The notes under the pieces: generated by a model | What the model was told of the DNA's origin: nothing | The model's input: only the letters and a program-made list of their open reading frames with translations | Databases searched by the model: none | Assembly (NCBI RefSeq): GCF_001025135.1 | Contig: NZ_AP012323.1 | Span: 868,001 to 932,000 of the forward strand | Reading direction: 5' to 3' | DNA length: 64,000 nt | DNA from: Bifidobacterium bifidum ATCC 29521 = JCM 1255 = DSM 20456 | Lineage (GTDB): Bacteria > Actinomycetota > Actinomycetes > Actinomycetales > Bifidobacteriaceae | Made by a program: the position numbers and the translations under genes | Shown here: positions 26,078-36,449 of the stretch, one piece after another | Layout: the number at the start of each line of letters is the position of its first letter | How positions within the stretch are numbered: the first letter of the stretch is position 1

Positions 26078-26858
26078 TAGCAATGGCACGCCTGGCGGCG
26101 AAGGCACGGCCGTCACATTCGCCCTGGATGAGGGATACCAGTTCGGCCTCGGCGTATTCGAGACCATCAACCTGACCGGCGGGCGACTCGTCATGCTCGA
26201 CCGTCATCTCGACCGGCTTCGGCGCGGAGCGCGGGCATTGGATATCGACGCGCCGGACGATGATACGCTGCGGGCTCATATCGCCGAACATCTCGACGCG
26301 GCAGAATTGCCTGACGGTCGGTCGTTCGCGGTCAAGCTCATGGTGTCGTCCGCGAACGTCATCGTCACGCATCGGCCGAACCCGTATGCGGATTGGGCGC
26401 AGGACCGCGGTCTCAGGCTTGGCTGGTGCCGCGCCTGGCGCAACGAGTGTTCGCCGCTCACGGCGCACAAGACGCTGAATCAGGGAGACAACATACTCGA
26501 ATCGCGTTCGGCTCGGCGGCTCGGCTTCGATTCCGCCGTGTACCTCAACACGCGCGGCGACATCTGCGAGACCACCAACGCGAACCTGTTCTTCGTGCGC
26601 GACGGGCGGCTGTACACGCCGGACGAGCGATGCGGGCTGCTACCCGGCACCGTGCGGGCGTGGCTGTGCGAACGATACGAGGCCGAGCAGGGGACCTTCC
26701 GACAGGATTCGCTGGACAGCTGGGATGAGGTCTTCGCCACCAACGCCCTGATGGGCGTGCGCCCGGTCGTCGAGCTGGGGGATGCGGGCTATGGAATCGG
26801 GCCGGTGACGCGGGCGATCCAGCGCGAATACCGTCGGCTTGAGCTCGGTATCCTCTGA
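26070..26858 (+). CDS. pabC: Aminotransferase class IV, probable 4-amino-4-deoxychorismate lyase
   Basis: 262 aa PLP enzyme expected to split aminodeoxychorismate into p-aminobenzoate and pyruvate. Family features: GYQFGLGVFETI, the probable PLP Lys in AHKTLNQGDN, and ETTNANLFFV. The C-terminal FATNALMGVRPV is the fold-type IV ending. The start at 26070 has aagga eight bases upstream and overlaps the pabB stop; an ATG at 26046 is an alternative. Its place directly after pabB supports the pabC role over other class IV enzymes such as branched-chain aminotransferases. Confidence 0.85.
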   Translation: MTNSNGTPGGEGTAVTFALDEGYQFGLGVFETINLTGGRLVMLDRHLDRLRRGARALDIDAPDDDTLRAHIAEHLDAAELPDGRSFAVKLMVSSANVIVTHRPNPYADWAQDRGLRLGWCRAWRNECSPLTAHKTLNQGDNILESRSARRLGFDSAVYLNTRGDICETTNANLFFVRDGRLYTPDERCGLLPGTVRAWLCERYEAEQGTFRQDSLDSWDEVFATNALMGVRPVVELGDAGYGIGPVTRAIQREYRRLELGIL

Positions 26859-26921
26859 CCGCCCTCGGCCGGCTCCGCCGCCAGTCCTCGACAGTGGCGG
26901 CGGAGCCGACTGAGGGCGGTC
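26859..26921 (+). terminator. Large inverted repeat after pabC
   Basis: A long, nearly complete stem in which gaccgccctc pairs with gagggcggtc, and ggctccgccgcca with tggcggcggagcc. It starts at the pabC stop. No T-tract follows. Its outer part (gactgagggcggtc) resembles the right end of the interspersed GC-rich repeat, so it may be a member of that family acting as a terminator. Confidence 0.65.
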
Positions 26922-27046
26922 AGATGTGCGGAATCTGTCTATATCCAGCCGAATGTTAGCGCTCATATTATTTTTCCGAGAAATTCTGGCACTCGTCCAC
27001 AAAAGGCATTATTCTTAAGTCTGTCATCACAACCTAACAGTCTTAA

Positions 27047-28354
<1,308 letters not shown>

Positions 28355-28398
28355 TTGTCGCGGCCGTAAGGCCGAGACAATGCTAGCGTCGTGACAAT

Positions 28399-28438
28399 GC
28401 CCGGCATATTCGCCAAGTCGAATGTGCCGGGTATTTTT
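28399..28438 (+). terminator. Rho-independent terminator of eno
   Basis: The stem cccggcatattcg / cgaatgtgccggg (one mismatch, loop ccaagt) is followed by tattttt, 45 bp after the enolase stop. Its position argues that the next gene starts after it, at 28445. Confidence 0.92.
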
Positions 28439-28444
28439 GTTGCC

Positions 28445-28978
28445 ATGAACGACTCGACCCGGAACATGCGACCACGCGGCAAACGAAGCAAACGGCACGG
28501 CACCGGACCGATCGCGTTCTTCGTGTCGCTGTTCATCATCGCGCTCGGAGCCATCCAACTGGTCTCCACGTTCCACACGTACGCGCTGAACCTCGCCCAG
28601 CTCAACGACCTCAAGAATCAGGAAGCCGCGCTTGTCACCAAGAAGCAGGATCTCGAAAACGACATCGAACGCTGGAATGATGACAGCTATGTGGCGACGC
28701 AGGCGAGGGAGCGGCTCGGCTTCGTCTTCCCCGGTGAGAAGGCGGTGCGCGTGCAACACCCGGAAGCGGTGACGGGCACGAGCGAGGGGACCGCGAAGAC
28801 CAAAAGCGGTACATCCGACGGGAAGGTGCTGCCCTGGTACAGCGAGCTCGAATATTCGTTCAAGAAAGCCGATGAGCGGCCATCGAAAACGGCCTCCGGC
28901 AGCCAATCGGGCGATACCGGCAAAGCCGACGGCAACTCCGGCAGCGCAACCGACACGAACTCGGGCGACAAGCAGTAG
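28445..28978 (+). CDS. FtsB/DivIC-like septum formation initiator protein
   Basis: 177 aa with a basic N-terminus and one membrane helix (about residues 20-42, IAFFVSLFIIALGAIQLVST). A short coiled coil follows (LAQLNDLKNQEAALVTKKQDLENDIERW), then the YVATQARERLGFVFPGE motif characteristic of FtsB/DivIC proteins of the divisome. The C-terminal third is low-complexity Ser/Gly/Asp/Lys. An upstream in-frame GTG at 28391 lies in the eno terminator and is rejected. Location after eno and before a DUF501 gene is common in actinobacteria. Confidence 0.88.
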   Translation: MNDSTRNMRPRGKRSKRHGTGPIAFFVSLFIIALGAIQLVSTFHTYALNLAQLNDLKNQEAALVTKKQDLENDIERWNDDSYVATQARERLGFVFPGEKAVRVQHPEAVTGTSEGTAKTKSGTSDGKVLPWYSELEYSFKKADERPSKTASGSQSGDTGKADGNSGSATDTNSGDKQ

Positions 28979-29064
28979 ACGCGGCCGGCGGCAGCGTCAT
29001 TCATCCGACTGCATAAGCCATTCGACCAGTTATTCGATAAGCCATTCGATAAGGAGCCAAGCTG

Positions 29065-29652
29065 GTGACCGAACCAGAATCACAAGACGAATCCACCACA
29101 CGAGATGTCGCGAAACTCGCCGACCGATTCCTGCAGCAGCGTGCAGATGAGCATGACATCGCCATCGTCGAACGGCAGCTCGGACGATACCCGCGCGGCA
29201 TGGTGGCGGTCGGCGCCCGCTGCGCATGCGGCCGGCCGCTCGCCGTGGTCACCCGGCCCATGCTGCCCGGCGGCATACCGTTCCCCACCACCTGCTATCT
29301 GACCAGCCCCGAGGCGGTGAAGGCGGTGTCGCACATCGAAGCGGAAGGCCGCATGCGGGCGTACAACGAGCTGCTGCACGACGATGAGACGGTGGCCGGC
29401 GAGTACCGCGGGGCGCACCGCCTGTACGTGGCGTTCCGCCATGAGCTGGCGGTGCGGCTCGGCGATGACGAAAGCCGCATCGCCAACGTCAGCGCGGGGG
29501 GCATGCCCGAACGCGTGAAATGCCTGCATGCGCTGCTGGCGCAGACCCTGGTCATGGGGGAGGGCGTCAACCCCATCGGCGATCGTGTGCTGGAGGCGGT
29601 GACGGAGGAGTTCAGTCCATCCGTCTGCCGGTGCGGTTCGCTCGACGACTGA
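29065..29652 (+). CDS. DUF501 family protein
   Basis: 195 aa soluble protein with the DUF501 pattern: VERQLGRYPRGMVAVGARCACGRPLAVVTRP near the start, FPTTCYLTSPE, and a Cys pair near the end (VCRCGSL). The function is not known to me. The GTG start follows ataaggag. The gene sits between the FtsB-like gene and the exopolyphosphatase gene, a conserved actinobacterial order that suggests one transcription unit. The short leader holds near-repeats of ccattcgataag (29028-29052), whose meaning is unclear. Confidence 0.85.
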   Translation: MTEPESQDESTTRDVAKLADRFLQQRADEHDIAIVERQLGRYPRGMVAVGARCACGRPLAVVTRPMLPGGIPFPTTCYLTSPEAVKAVSHIEAEGRMRAYNELLHDDETVAGEYRGAHRLYVAFRHELAVRLGDDESRIANVSAGGMPERVKCLHALLAQTLVMGEGVNPIGDRVLEAVTEEFSPSVCRCGSLDD

Positions 29653-29801
29653 GCGGACAGACGAAAAACCGAACGGCCAAAAGACTGGAAACGGCCGCTG
29701 AACGCAATGATTGCGCCGAGCGAGACGATCATGCCGGGCGAACGCCCCCGATGATCGCGGTCGCCCGGCCGGCGAGACAGCGGGAAATAAAGGAGATAGA
29801 G

Positions 29802-30799
29802 ATGAAATCCGTTACCGTTGCGGGCATCGACTGCGGCACGAACTCGATCCGGCTGAAGATTGCGCGTGTGGACGATCAGGGCATGCACGAGATCGTGCCG
29901 AGGATCCTGCGCGTGATTCGCTTGGGGCAAGACGTGGACAAGACGCACCGGTTCGCTCAGGACGCGCTTGACCGGGCGTACACGGCCGCCGCGGAATTCG
30001 CCGGGGTCCTTGCCCAGCACCCGGTGGACGCGATCCGATTCGTAGCCACATCGGCGACCCGCGATGCCGTCAACCGAGACACATTCGAGGATGGCATCGA
30101 GCAGATACTCGGCGTGCGCCCCGAAGTCATCCCGGGAACGGAGGAGGCCGATCTGAGCTTCCTCGGGGCGACCAGCGTCGTGAGCCGCGGCGAGCTCGAA
30201 CCCCCGTATCTGGTGGTGGACCTGGGCGGCGGCTCCACAGAACTTGTGCTGGGCGGCGACGGCATCGACGCGCCCTCCACGCAGGTACAGGCCGCATTCT
30301 CGATGGACATTGGATCCGTGCGCATGACCGAGCGCCACCTGCGCCACGATCCTCCCAGCGAAACCGAAATCGCCGAAGCGATCGCGGACATCGACGAGCA
30401 CATCGACGAGGCGTTCCGCATGGTGCCGGCGGGACGCACCCGCACGATCATCGGCGTGTCCGGCACGGTACCACGATGAGCGCGCTGGCTCTGGGGCTCA
30501 AGGAATACGATCACCGACGCGTGGACGGCGTGCGCATCCCCGTGGACGACGCCTACGCCGTGGACGACAGGTTTCTGCGCATGACGCGTGAGCAGCGCCG
30601 CGCCTACAAGACCATCCATCCGGGGCGTATCGACGTGGTGGGCGGCGGTGCCGTCGTATGGAACCGTGTGCTCGCGAAGGTTGCCCAGGCGGCCGCGGCC
30701 GATCATGGCGGAGTCATCGACTCGTATGTGGCCAGCGAACACGGCCTGCTCGACGGCATCGTGCTCGACTGCGGACGGCGGTTGCTTGCAGAACGCTGA
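29802..30799 (+). pseudogene. ppx: Ppx/GppA-family exopolyphosphatase, split by a one-base frameshift
   Basis: The 5' part (29802-30479) has the ASKHA phosphatase features AGIDCGTNSIRL, FVATSATRDA, GTEEADLSFLGA, VVDLGGGSTELV and FSMDIGSVRMTE. It reaches GVSGTV, then reads PR and stops. The 3' part (30476-30799, from ATG) begins MSALALGLKEYDH and ends with VGGGAVVWNRVL and VASEHGLLDG. Family members read GTVTTxxALALGL here. Restoring one A in gta-cca near 30470 gives exactly that, so a single deletion split the gene. The halves overlap as ATGA, so re-initiation could still yield two fragments. It would degrade polyphosphate or (p)ppGpp. Confidence 0.85.
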
Positions 30800-30842
30800 A
30801 CAAGCATGACATAATGGTTCTGCCGGCATATTTGCCGGCACG

Positions 30843-30926
30843 GCCCCCGTGGCGGAATCGGTAGACGCAGCGGACTTAAAATCCGCCGCTTTTGGCTTGT
30901 GGGTTCGAGTCCCACCGGGGGCACCT
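30843..30926 (+). tRNA. tRNA-Leu (anticodon UAA)
   Basis: The acceptor stem gcccccg pairs with cgggggc, with discriminator A at 30923. The anticodon arm is gcgga-cttaaaa-tccgc, giving UAA. A variable arm (cgcttttggctt) of the long class II type follows, then the T arm gtggg-ttcgagt-cccac. The 3' CCA is not fully encoded (acc then tt). Confidence 0.97.
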
Positions 30927-30998
30927 TATCGCAACATTCTGGGATGGCTGCTTTACATACAGCTGGGTTTGCGGCCCGACACTGACGAAAGGTGCAAG

Positions 30999-31568
30999 AT
31001 GGCGAACTGGACGAACGTGACGCGCGAGCCCGAGACCGGGTTGCCGACGATGCTGGTGCAGGCGGTCTCCATCGCCTTTGTCATGTGCGTGTGCGAGCTG
31101 GTCAGCGCGCCGGTGATGGTGAGCGCCGCGGGAGGCGCGTTCGCCCTGATGCCGTGGTTCCTCGTCGCCTGCCTGTTCGCCGTCGCATTCGTGTATACGG
31201 TCGGATTCGTGCTGCTGTGGGCGGCTGATTCGTTCGCCGCTCGGCTGAAACGCCGCGATGCGCTGATGCCGCTGATATATGCCGTGATCGGATGCGTCGG
31301 GTTCGGCATCTGGGGGTATTGCGTGTATCCGGCGACGATGAACTCGATCATCACCCGAGCCGGTCTGCCCACCCTGTCGCAGGGTGACTCGTTGATGATC
31401 GGCATCAACTGCGCCGTGGTGGGCCTCGCCGCGTTATTCCTGGGAACCGCCGCCATGCCGCGCGTCATGAAGTCCAAGGGCAGGATCGCCGTCACGGCCG
31501 CAGCCGTCATCGCGCTCGCCGTGTTCGGCGGCGTCGTCCTGGCGATGACGTGGTCGCATCTGGCGTGA
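30999..31568 (+). CDS. Hypothetical multi-pass membrane protein
   Basis: 189 aa with about five hydrophobic helices spread over the whole length, starting at about residues 17-38 (LVQAVSIAFVMCVCELVSAP) and ending with IAVTAAAVIALAVFGGVVLAMTW. The start at 30999 (MANWTNV) has gaaaggtg in front. It follows tRNA-Leu and precedes sdaA by 168 bp. I do not recognise a family; the small size and lack of charged motifs give no clue to function. Confidence 0.75.
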   Translation: MANWTNVTREPETGLPTMLVQAVSIAFVMCVCELVSAPVMVSAAGGAFALMPWFLVACLFAVAFVYTVGFVLLWAADSFAARLKRRDALMPLIYAVIGCVGFGIWGYCVYPATMNSIITRAGLPTLSQGDSLMIGINCAVVGLAALFLGTAAMPRVMKSKGRIAVTAAAVIALAVFGGVVLAMTWSHLA

Positions 31569-31736
31569 GACCCGCCATTGCGGAACGCTGTCGTCGAGCT
31601 GACCTGATTCGGCGGTTCGACGGGGCAGCGGAGATGGCGACGGCCCGGCCGCGCGCATGTGCGTGGCGGAGGATATGATATCGCGATGGTATCAGCCGTG
31701 AAAGCGTGCATAACAGTGTGAAGGGATTCGTCAGTC

Positions 31737-33197
31737 ATGTTCAGTGTTCTCGACATGTTCACCATCGGTGTGGGCCCCAGCTCGTCGCACACCGTCGGCC
31801 CGATGTGCGCGGCGCAGGCGTTCGCCTCGTCACTGGAGGAATCTGGCGCCGTGTCGCGCGTCGGCCGTATCCGCGTCGTCCTGTACGGGTCACTGTCGCT
31901 GACCGGACTCGGCCACGGCACCGACCGCGCGATTCTCGCCGGATTGGAAGGCAACGTACCCGCCACAGTTGATACGGATTACCTGCTTTCAGTCCGAGAA
32001 CGCTGCGCGCATGACGGAACCATCCATGTCAACGGCACGAACGCCATCGCATACGATGACGACGGCGACATGGTCTTCGACCGGTGGAAGCGGCTCGCCC
32101 CGCATCCCAATGGCATGCGGTTCCAGGCGTTCGACGCCCAGGGCAACATCATCGACGAGCAGGTCTGGTATTCGATAGGCGGAGGGTTCATCCGCCGCGG
32201 ACGGATCGACGACGCGCTGATCTCGAACCACGAGCAGACGCCGGCGTCGTCGCAGCCACCGAAGGACTCCGGGAACGACGAGACGGCCGAATACGGCGAC
32301 GGCGTGCCATACCCCTTCGTATCATGCGATGGCCTGATCGACCTGTGTCGGAAGCACCATCTGAGCATCGCCGACGTCGTCTGGGCGAACGAAACGGCCC
32401 GGCGCTCGCCGCAGGAGGTGCGTGACCGGCTCACGCGAATCTGGAACGTGATGAGCCACTGTATCGACGCCGGGTGCGCCAGCGCGACGCCGACGCTGCC
32501 GGGAGGTCTGGACGTGCCCCGCCGCGCCCCGCTGATGTACCGGCGTCTCGCGGCCAACAGCGACGTGCTCAGACGCGACCGCCGCATCTCTTCGGCGCTG
32601 GAATCCTCCGATTCCGCATGGGTGGCGTTGTTCGCCATGTCGGTGAGCGAGGAGAACGCCGGCGGCGGCCGGGTCGTCACCGCGCCTACCAACGGTTCGG
32701 CCGGCATCATTCCGGCCGTGCTGGAATACTACTGGCACTTTGTCGAGTCCGCCGACGACGAGGGCGTCAGGACGTTCCTGCTGACCGCCGGCGCGGTCGG
32801 ATACCTGTTCAAGCGCAACGCCTCGATCTCCGGAGCGGAAGTGGGATGCCAAGGCGAGGTCGGCGTCGCCTGCTCGATGGCGGCCGCCGGTCTGGCCGCG
32901 GTGATGGGCGGCACTCCGGAGCAGGTGGAGAACGCGGCGGAGATCGGCATCGAGCACAATCTCGGCCTCACCTGCGATCCGGTGGGCGGTCTGGTGCAGA
33001 TTCCGTGCATCGAGCGTAACGCGATGGCCGCGAACACCGCGATCAACGCCGTGCGCATGGCCATGCTCGGAGACGGCTCCCACATCGTCAGCCTGGATCA
33101 GGCCATCGCCACGATGAAGCAGACCGGCGAGGACATGATGTCGAAATACAAGGAGACCTCGAAGGGCGGTCTGGCGGTCAACGTCGTCGAATGCTAG
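31737..33197 (+). CDS. sdaA: L-serine ammonia-lyase (single-chain, iron-sulfur type)
   Basis: 486 aa. It deaminates L-serine to pyruvate and ammonia. The N-terminal beta domain starts FSVLDMFTIGVGPSSSHTVGPM. The C-terminal alpha domain has PTNGSAGIIPAVL. Cys residues for the 4Fe-4S cluster lie in EVGCQGEVG, LTCDPVGG and IPCIERN. Both domains are fused as in most actinobacteria and E. coli. The ribosome binding site is weak (aaggg, about 12 nt away). A 168-bp non-coding leader precedes it. Confidence 0.95.
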   Translation: MFSVLDMFTIGVGPSSSHTVGPMCAAQAFASSLEESGAVSRVGRIRVVLYGSLSLTGLGHGTDRAILAGLEGNVPATVDTDYLLSVRERCAHDGTIHVNGTNAIAYDDDGDMVFDRWKRLAPHPNGMRFQAFDAQGNIIDEQVWYSIGGGFIRRGRIDDALISNHEQTPASSQPPKDSGNDETAEYGDGVPYPFVSCDGLIDLCRKHHLSIADVVWANETARRSPQEVRDRLTRIWNVMSHCIDAGCASATPTLPGGLDVPRRAPLMYRRLAANSDVLRRDRRISSALESSDSAWVALFAMSVSEENAGGGRVVTAPTNGSAGIIPAVLEYYWHFVESADDEGVRTFLLTAGAVGYLFKRNASISGAEVGCQGEVGVACSMAAAGLAAVMGGTPEQVENAAEIGIEHNLGLTCDPVGGLVQIPCIERNAMAANTAINAVRMAMLGDGSHIVSLDQAIATMKQTGEDMMSKYKETSKGGLAVNVVEC

Positions 33198-33357
33198 GCC
33201 GTCGCCGTGCCGAATATGGCGAATATGGCGATTTGCGTTGAAAAATACGCTGCGAGCTGTGCAACCGGGGCTTGGGGTGCTAGTGTGAGTGGCACTGTCT
33301 TTTTACGACTTGCGGCCATGCCATGAACGGCATGGCATTATTGATAGGAGGTAGGCC

Positions 33358-33762
33358 ATGGCGAACATGCCTGAGGTCAATGCCGTGTTTGGCGCGGCGC
33401 CGGAGATCGCTTTCCCGTCGGACGAGGCGCCGAAGGGATTGAAGGCCGTGGAGATCGTCGAGGGTGACGGGCCGATGGTCCGCCGCGGCGACACGGTGAC
33501 CGTGAACTATCACGGTGTGGTCTGGGGCAAGAACACGCCCTTCGATTCGAGCTTCGCCCGCCACCAGCCGGCAAGCTTCGGCATCGGCGTCGGTCAGGTG
33601 ATTCGCGGCTGGGATCAGACCGTTCCCGGCCACAACGTCGGCTCCCGTCTGGTCGTGTCGATTCCGCCGGAGTATGGCTATGGCAGCCAGGGCATGCCGG
33701 CGGCCGGCATCGGCGGCGGCGACACACTCGTATTCGTCATCGACATCATCTCGACCCGCTGA
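33358..33762 (+). CDS. FKBP-type peptidyl-prolyl cis-trans isomerase
   Basis: 134 aa, a single FKBP domain without signal peptide, so probably cytoplasmic. Typical segments are VTVNYHGVVWGKNTPFDSSF, FGIGVGQVIRGWDQ, SRLVVSIPPEYGYG and GDTLVFVIDII. The start follows ataggaggtag. It is upstream of greA with 58 bp between them; the short hairpin tgaccg/cggtca after its stop is weak. Confidence 0.93.
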   Translation: MANMPEVNAVFGAAPEIAFPSDEAPKGLKAVEIVEGDGPMVRRGDTVTVNYHGVVWGKNTPFDSSFARHQPASFGIGVGQVIRGWDQTVPGHNVGSRLVVSIPPEYGYGSQGMPAAGIGGGDTLVFVIDIISTR

Positions 33763-33820
33763 CCGTATGATGGCGGTCATCTGACGCATCGATTGGATAT
33801 CACTGATACAGGAGGAACCC

Positions 33821-34300
33821 ATGGGTGAGGAAAAATCCGTTCTGCTGACGCAGGAGGCTTTCGACACGCTGAAGGATGAGCTGGCGCATCGACAGGGCCA
33901 GTACCGCGAGGAAATCACCAAGCGCATCGCGGCAGCCCGCGCCGAGGGCGATTTGTCGGAGAACGGCGGTTACCAGGCCGCGCGCGAGGAGCAGGCGAAG
34001 AACGAGGGCCGCATCAACGAGCTCACCGTCAAGCTGCGCAACGCCACCATCGTCGAAGCTCCCAAGGCCGGCAAGGTCGGCAACGGGTCGCTGGTGACGC
34101 TGGAGCTCGCCGGCCGCGAGATGACGTATGCGCTGGGCTCGCGCGACATCAAGGTCGCGACGAAGTACGACGTGATCAGCCCCGAGTCTCCCATCGGCGC
34201 CGCCATTCTGGGCGCCAACGAGGGAGATACGGTGAGCTACAAGGCCCCCAACGGCCGTGAGATTTCCGTTGTCATCAAGGAAGCGAAGCCTCTGAGCTGA
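33821..34300 (+). CDS. greA: Transcription elongation factor GreA
   Basis: 159 aa. The N-terminal antiparallel coiled coil carries the acidic tip (ARAEGDLSENGGYQAAREEQ), which enters the RNA polymerase secondary channel to trigger transcript cleavage. The C-terminal FKBP-like domain ends in VSYKAPNGREISVVIKEAKPL. Length is normal and the ribosome binding site aggaggaa is strong. A short GC stem (gtcccc / ggggac, 34312-34328) follows the stop. Confidence 0.97.
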   Translation: MGEEKSVLLTQEAFDTLKDELAHRQGQYREEITKRIAAARAEGDLSENGGYQAAREEQAKNEGRINELTVKLRNATIVEAPKAGKVGNGSLVTLELAGREMTYALGSRDIKVATKYDVISPESPIGAAILGANEGDTVSYKAPNGREISVVIKEAKPLS

Positions 34301-34507
34301 CCATATGCGCGTCCCCGCTGACCGGGGACTGGTGATTGTTGCTGCGCCATCAGGGTCGACATGACTCACTTCGGGCTGTACGGTTCTATGCCGTGCAGCC
34401 CTTTCCAATATAAACTACGTTGTCAGAGCCGTCTCACTTGACTATCGTTGAACCATAGGTTGTTGTATTGGCCTATATATCGCAGATGCCAATTCAATGG
34501 AGAAGAC

Positions 34508-34654
34508 ATGAATGGGAAAATGCTCTCTGCCGTCGGCAACCGTTATAAGTACGTTGTCGCCGAGCTTCCTCCTATCTCAGGCAATGGCTGCCTCCTGTCT
34601 TACGCGCGGTATGGGATATGTATGCCTAGAACTCCATACAGTGCGAATTTCTGA
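34508..34654 (+). CDS. Small hypothetical ORF (48 aa)
   Basis: Starts MNGKMLSAVGN with ggagaag seven bases before it. No signal peptide, no recognised family. It lies in an AT-richer accessory stretch after greA where neighbouring reading frames are broken, so it may itself be a remnant. Apart from this ORF, 34301-34680 shows nothing I can interpret. Confidence 0.3.
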   Translation: MNGKMLSAVGNRYKYVVAELPPISGNGCLLSYARYGICMPRTPYSANF

Positions 34655-34681
34655 CATAGCTTATGTGAGGAGTTGTTTCTG

Positions 34682-34886
34682 ATGAGACGTTCAACGAAGA
34701 TTTCAATCGGCGTTACGACGGTGGTTATCGTAGTTGCTGCTGTCGTTTGATGATGGTACGTACACGCCCATCAATCCCGCCAGCGGCATGCTCGGAGTCG
34801 GTGGACAGCAGGTCGCTGCTCTCTCATCCGACGGACGATCCGCCACTGGCGCCACGCTTCAGGCCTATGCCGAGGCTGTGGACTAG
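34682..34886 (+). pseudogene. Frameshifted small membrane or secreted protein
   Basis: The first 22 codons after a good ribosome binding site (gaggag) encode a basic start and hydrophobic segment (MRRSTKISIGVTTVVIVVAA), then stop. In another frame from 34746 the text continues FDDGTYTPINPASGMLGV and ends ALSSDGRSATGATLQAYAEAVD with a stop at 34884. One frameshift near 34740-34748 would join them into a protein of about 68 aa. A related tail ending LQVYAEAVD occurs at 36450-36541. The family is not recognised. Confidence 0.6.
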
Positions 34887-34889
34887 AAA

Positions 34890-35003
34890 AGCGTTTCTAA
34901 GTGCGCGCCGAAACGATGAGTGCGCGCACATAGGCACGCAAATGGCCCGGTTTGCGTTCTTAAGTGCGCACGGTTGTCGTTTCGGCGCGCACTTAGGAAC
35001 GCT
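34890..35003. mobile_element. MITE-like palindromic element, copy 1
   Basis: A 114-bp element bounded by 27-bp inverted repeats (agcgtttctaagtgcgcgcc... at the left, its complement with one mismatch at the right). It is repeated almost identically at 36545-36658. The homology extends left to 34860, giving 144 bp with four mismatches and no gaps. No coding capacity, so not an autonomous transposon. The inner part also contains half-palindromes (taagtgcgca). Confidence 0.8.
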
Positions 35004-35377
35004 CTAGTGCGTTGTATAGCGGTCTCGATTTTGTTTCGACCATCACGTGTTACGACGAGTGAAGGCGATGTTCGTTGTGGGCTGGTGGCCTTCTTCAGAC
35101 TCGCTCCGCGAGCTGGACCGAGGACGTCCGCACCACGACCGGCAACCGCAGTTTCATGGAAGAGCTGGCCGAGTGCTCTTGGAATATGTAAGCGTCTTCG
35201 TGAAAGCGGAATGGTCTAGGGCGTCAATTCCGCCTAGAGATCTCCGCCCAATCTCGTCTCTTTATCGGAACAGCAAACACGGTCCACGATTGACATGGGC
35301 GTTGACGCTGATTCATGAGGGGAGTATTCTGGATATTACGACAGACAGTTGTCCGGTAATGTCCAAAGGGGGACTGT

Positions 35378-35700
35378 ATGAATATCAAAAACAAAATAAT
35401 GGCGGTATCGATTGCCAGTATGTTGGCGCTGTCTCCGTGGCGTCTGCACATGAGACAACCGTCAGCGTCGCAGACGATGCCGCAGCAACCACAGTAGAAC
35501 CGCGGTATGGCGAGAAAACGACAATGACGTTGATATCCACCGCGAAAAAAACCGGCGTTACCGGTTATTGCCTGCAGCCGCCTAGTGCTGCTCATTACTA
35601 TCAGGCACGCATCACCAAGAATTACACCATCAAACATTATCGTGTTGACTACTACGAGTACGGAGTCAAGAAGCGAACTTTTTTATCAGGACATGTATGA
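35378..35700 (+). pseudogene. Small secreted protein with a frameshift at the signal-peptide end
   Basis: From ATG 35378 (after aaaggggg) the frame encodes a classic signal peptide, MNIKNKIMAVSIASMLALSP, and then drifts into WRLHMRQ. In the +1 frame the DNA gives VASAHETTVSVADDAAATTV and runs to a stop at 35698-35700. Adding one G in ccgtgg (about 35437) yields ALSPVASA-HETT, a good signal-peptidase site. The mature protein of about 85 residues is Tyr-, Thr- and Lys-rich (YYQARITKNYTIKHYRVDYYEYG). It has no family I recognise; its size and composition would fit a secreted peptide or bacteriocin-like product, but that is only a guess. Confidence 0.6.
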
Positions 35701-35764
35701 GCAGGTATCTGAAGATCCATATCTTGTCTGCGTCTCATAAGTTCGCATATCGAAGGGAATCATC

Positions 35765-36352
35765 GTGAACACGACGCGTAATAAACTGCTGAACTGGTAT
35801 CCGATCATGGCGGTGCTGGTGCTGATTGTATTCGTGGGCGGAGCCTGGCTCTGGGCGTACCGCACGACTCCAAGCGCCTCCGCAATCACCGGCGAGCTCA
35901 ACGCGATTCCTGTCAATGTGACCAGCGAACAGCTGATCCGTGACGGATACATTGATCTCACCAAAGTAGGAGAATCCTCCAACGTCGCGGTGAATGAGTT
36001 TCTTGCCGAAGCGAAACAGCAGGAAGCCCCCGTACTGAAATACATCAACATGGAGAGGGGGAGCCTCACGGCTCACGTCCTGTGGTATGACCCATATGAT
36101 TCGACCCCTTGGGCCAAAGCCAAGGATGGTTCGGTCGTGATCTACCACAACCAGACCGGGCGAATCCGCGCATGGGCGTGGCGCAACGGTGAGATTGTCC
36201 AAAACGGTGAACGCTACAGCTCCAAAGCGGTGACGGTCACGAAGGACGGAGTCAACACCATGCTTCTGCCGTGGCGGCCGGCTGCGCCCGATGTGGTCCC
36301 GGAAGATGACGACGGGGCATCATCGTTGGCGCTGTATTCGTATCGTTCGTGA
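35765..36352 (+). CDS. Hypothetical membrane-anchored protein
   Basis: 195 aa. The GTG start follows gaaggga. One membrane helix lies at about residues 11-31 (YPIMAVLVLIVFVGGAWLWAY). The rest is extracytoplasmic and without a recognised domain; it contains LTAHVLWYDPYDSTPWAKAKDGSVVIYHNQ and ends in an acidic, Pro-rich tail. It stands beside the frameshifted secreted protein gene and between the two palindromic elements, and is the only apparently intact gene of this island. Confidence 0.7.
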   Translation: MNTTRNKLLNWYPIMAVLVLIVFVGGAWLWAYRTTPSASAITGELNAIPVNVTSEQLIRDGYIDLTKVGESSNVAVNEFLAEAKQQEAPVLKYINMERGSLTAHVLWYDPYDSTPWAKAKDGSVVIYHNQTGRIRAWAWRNGEIVQNGERYSSKAVTVTKDGVNTMLLPWRPAAPDVVPEDDDGASSLALYSYRS

Positions 36353-36449
36353 TTGCATAGCAGCATTCCACCGGTTCTGCGGGGGCATGGGCGCATGTCT
36401 TTGTCGTGCATGCCCCCGCGCGGCCATTCCACGGATGGCGGCGTGATGA

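Noticed and set aside
34301..34330. Strong terminator after greA
   Set aside because: Only a short GC stem without T-tract is visible; not listed as a separate feature.
35047..35377. N-terminal part of a 217-codon open frame ending at 35700
   Set aside because: Only the part after about 35438 looks like protein. The upstream portion lacks a ribosome binding site, and a better start with a signal peptide lies in another frame at 35378.
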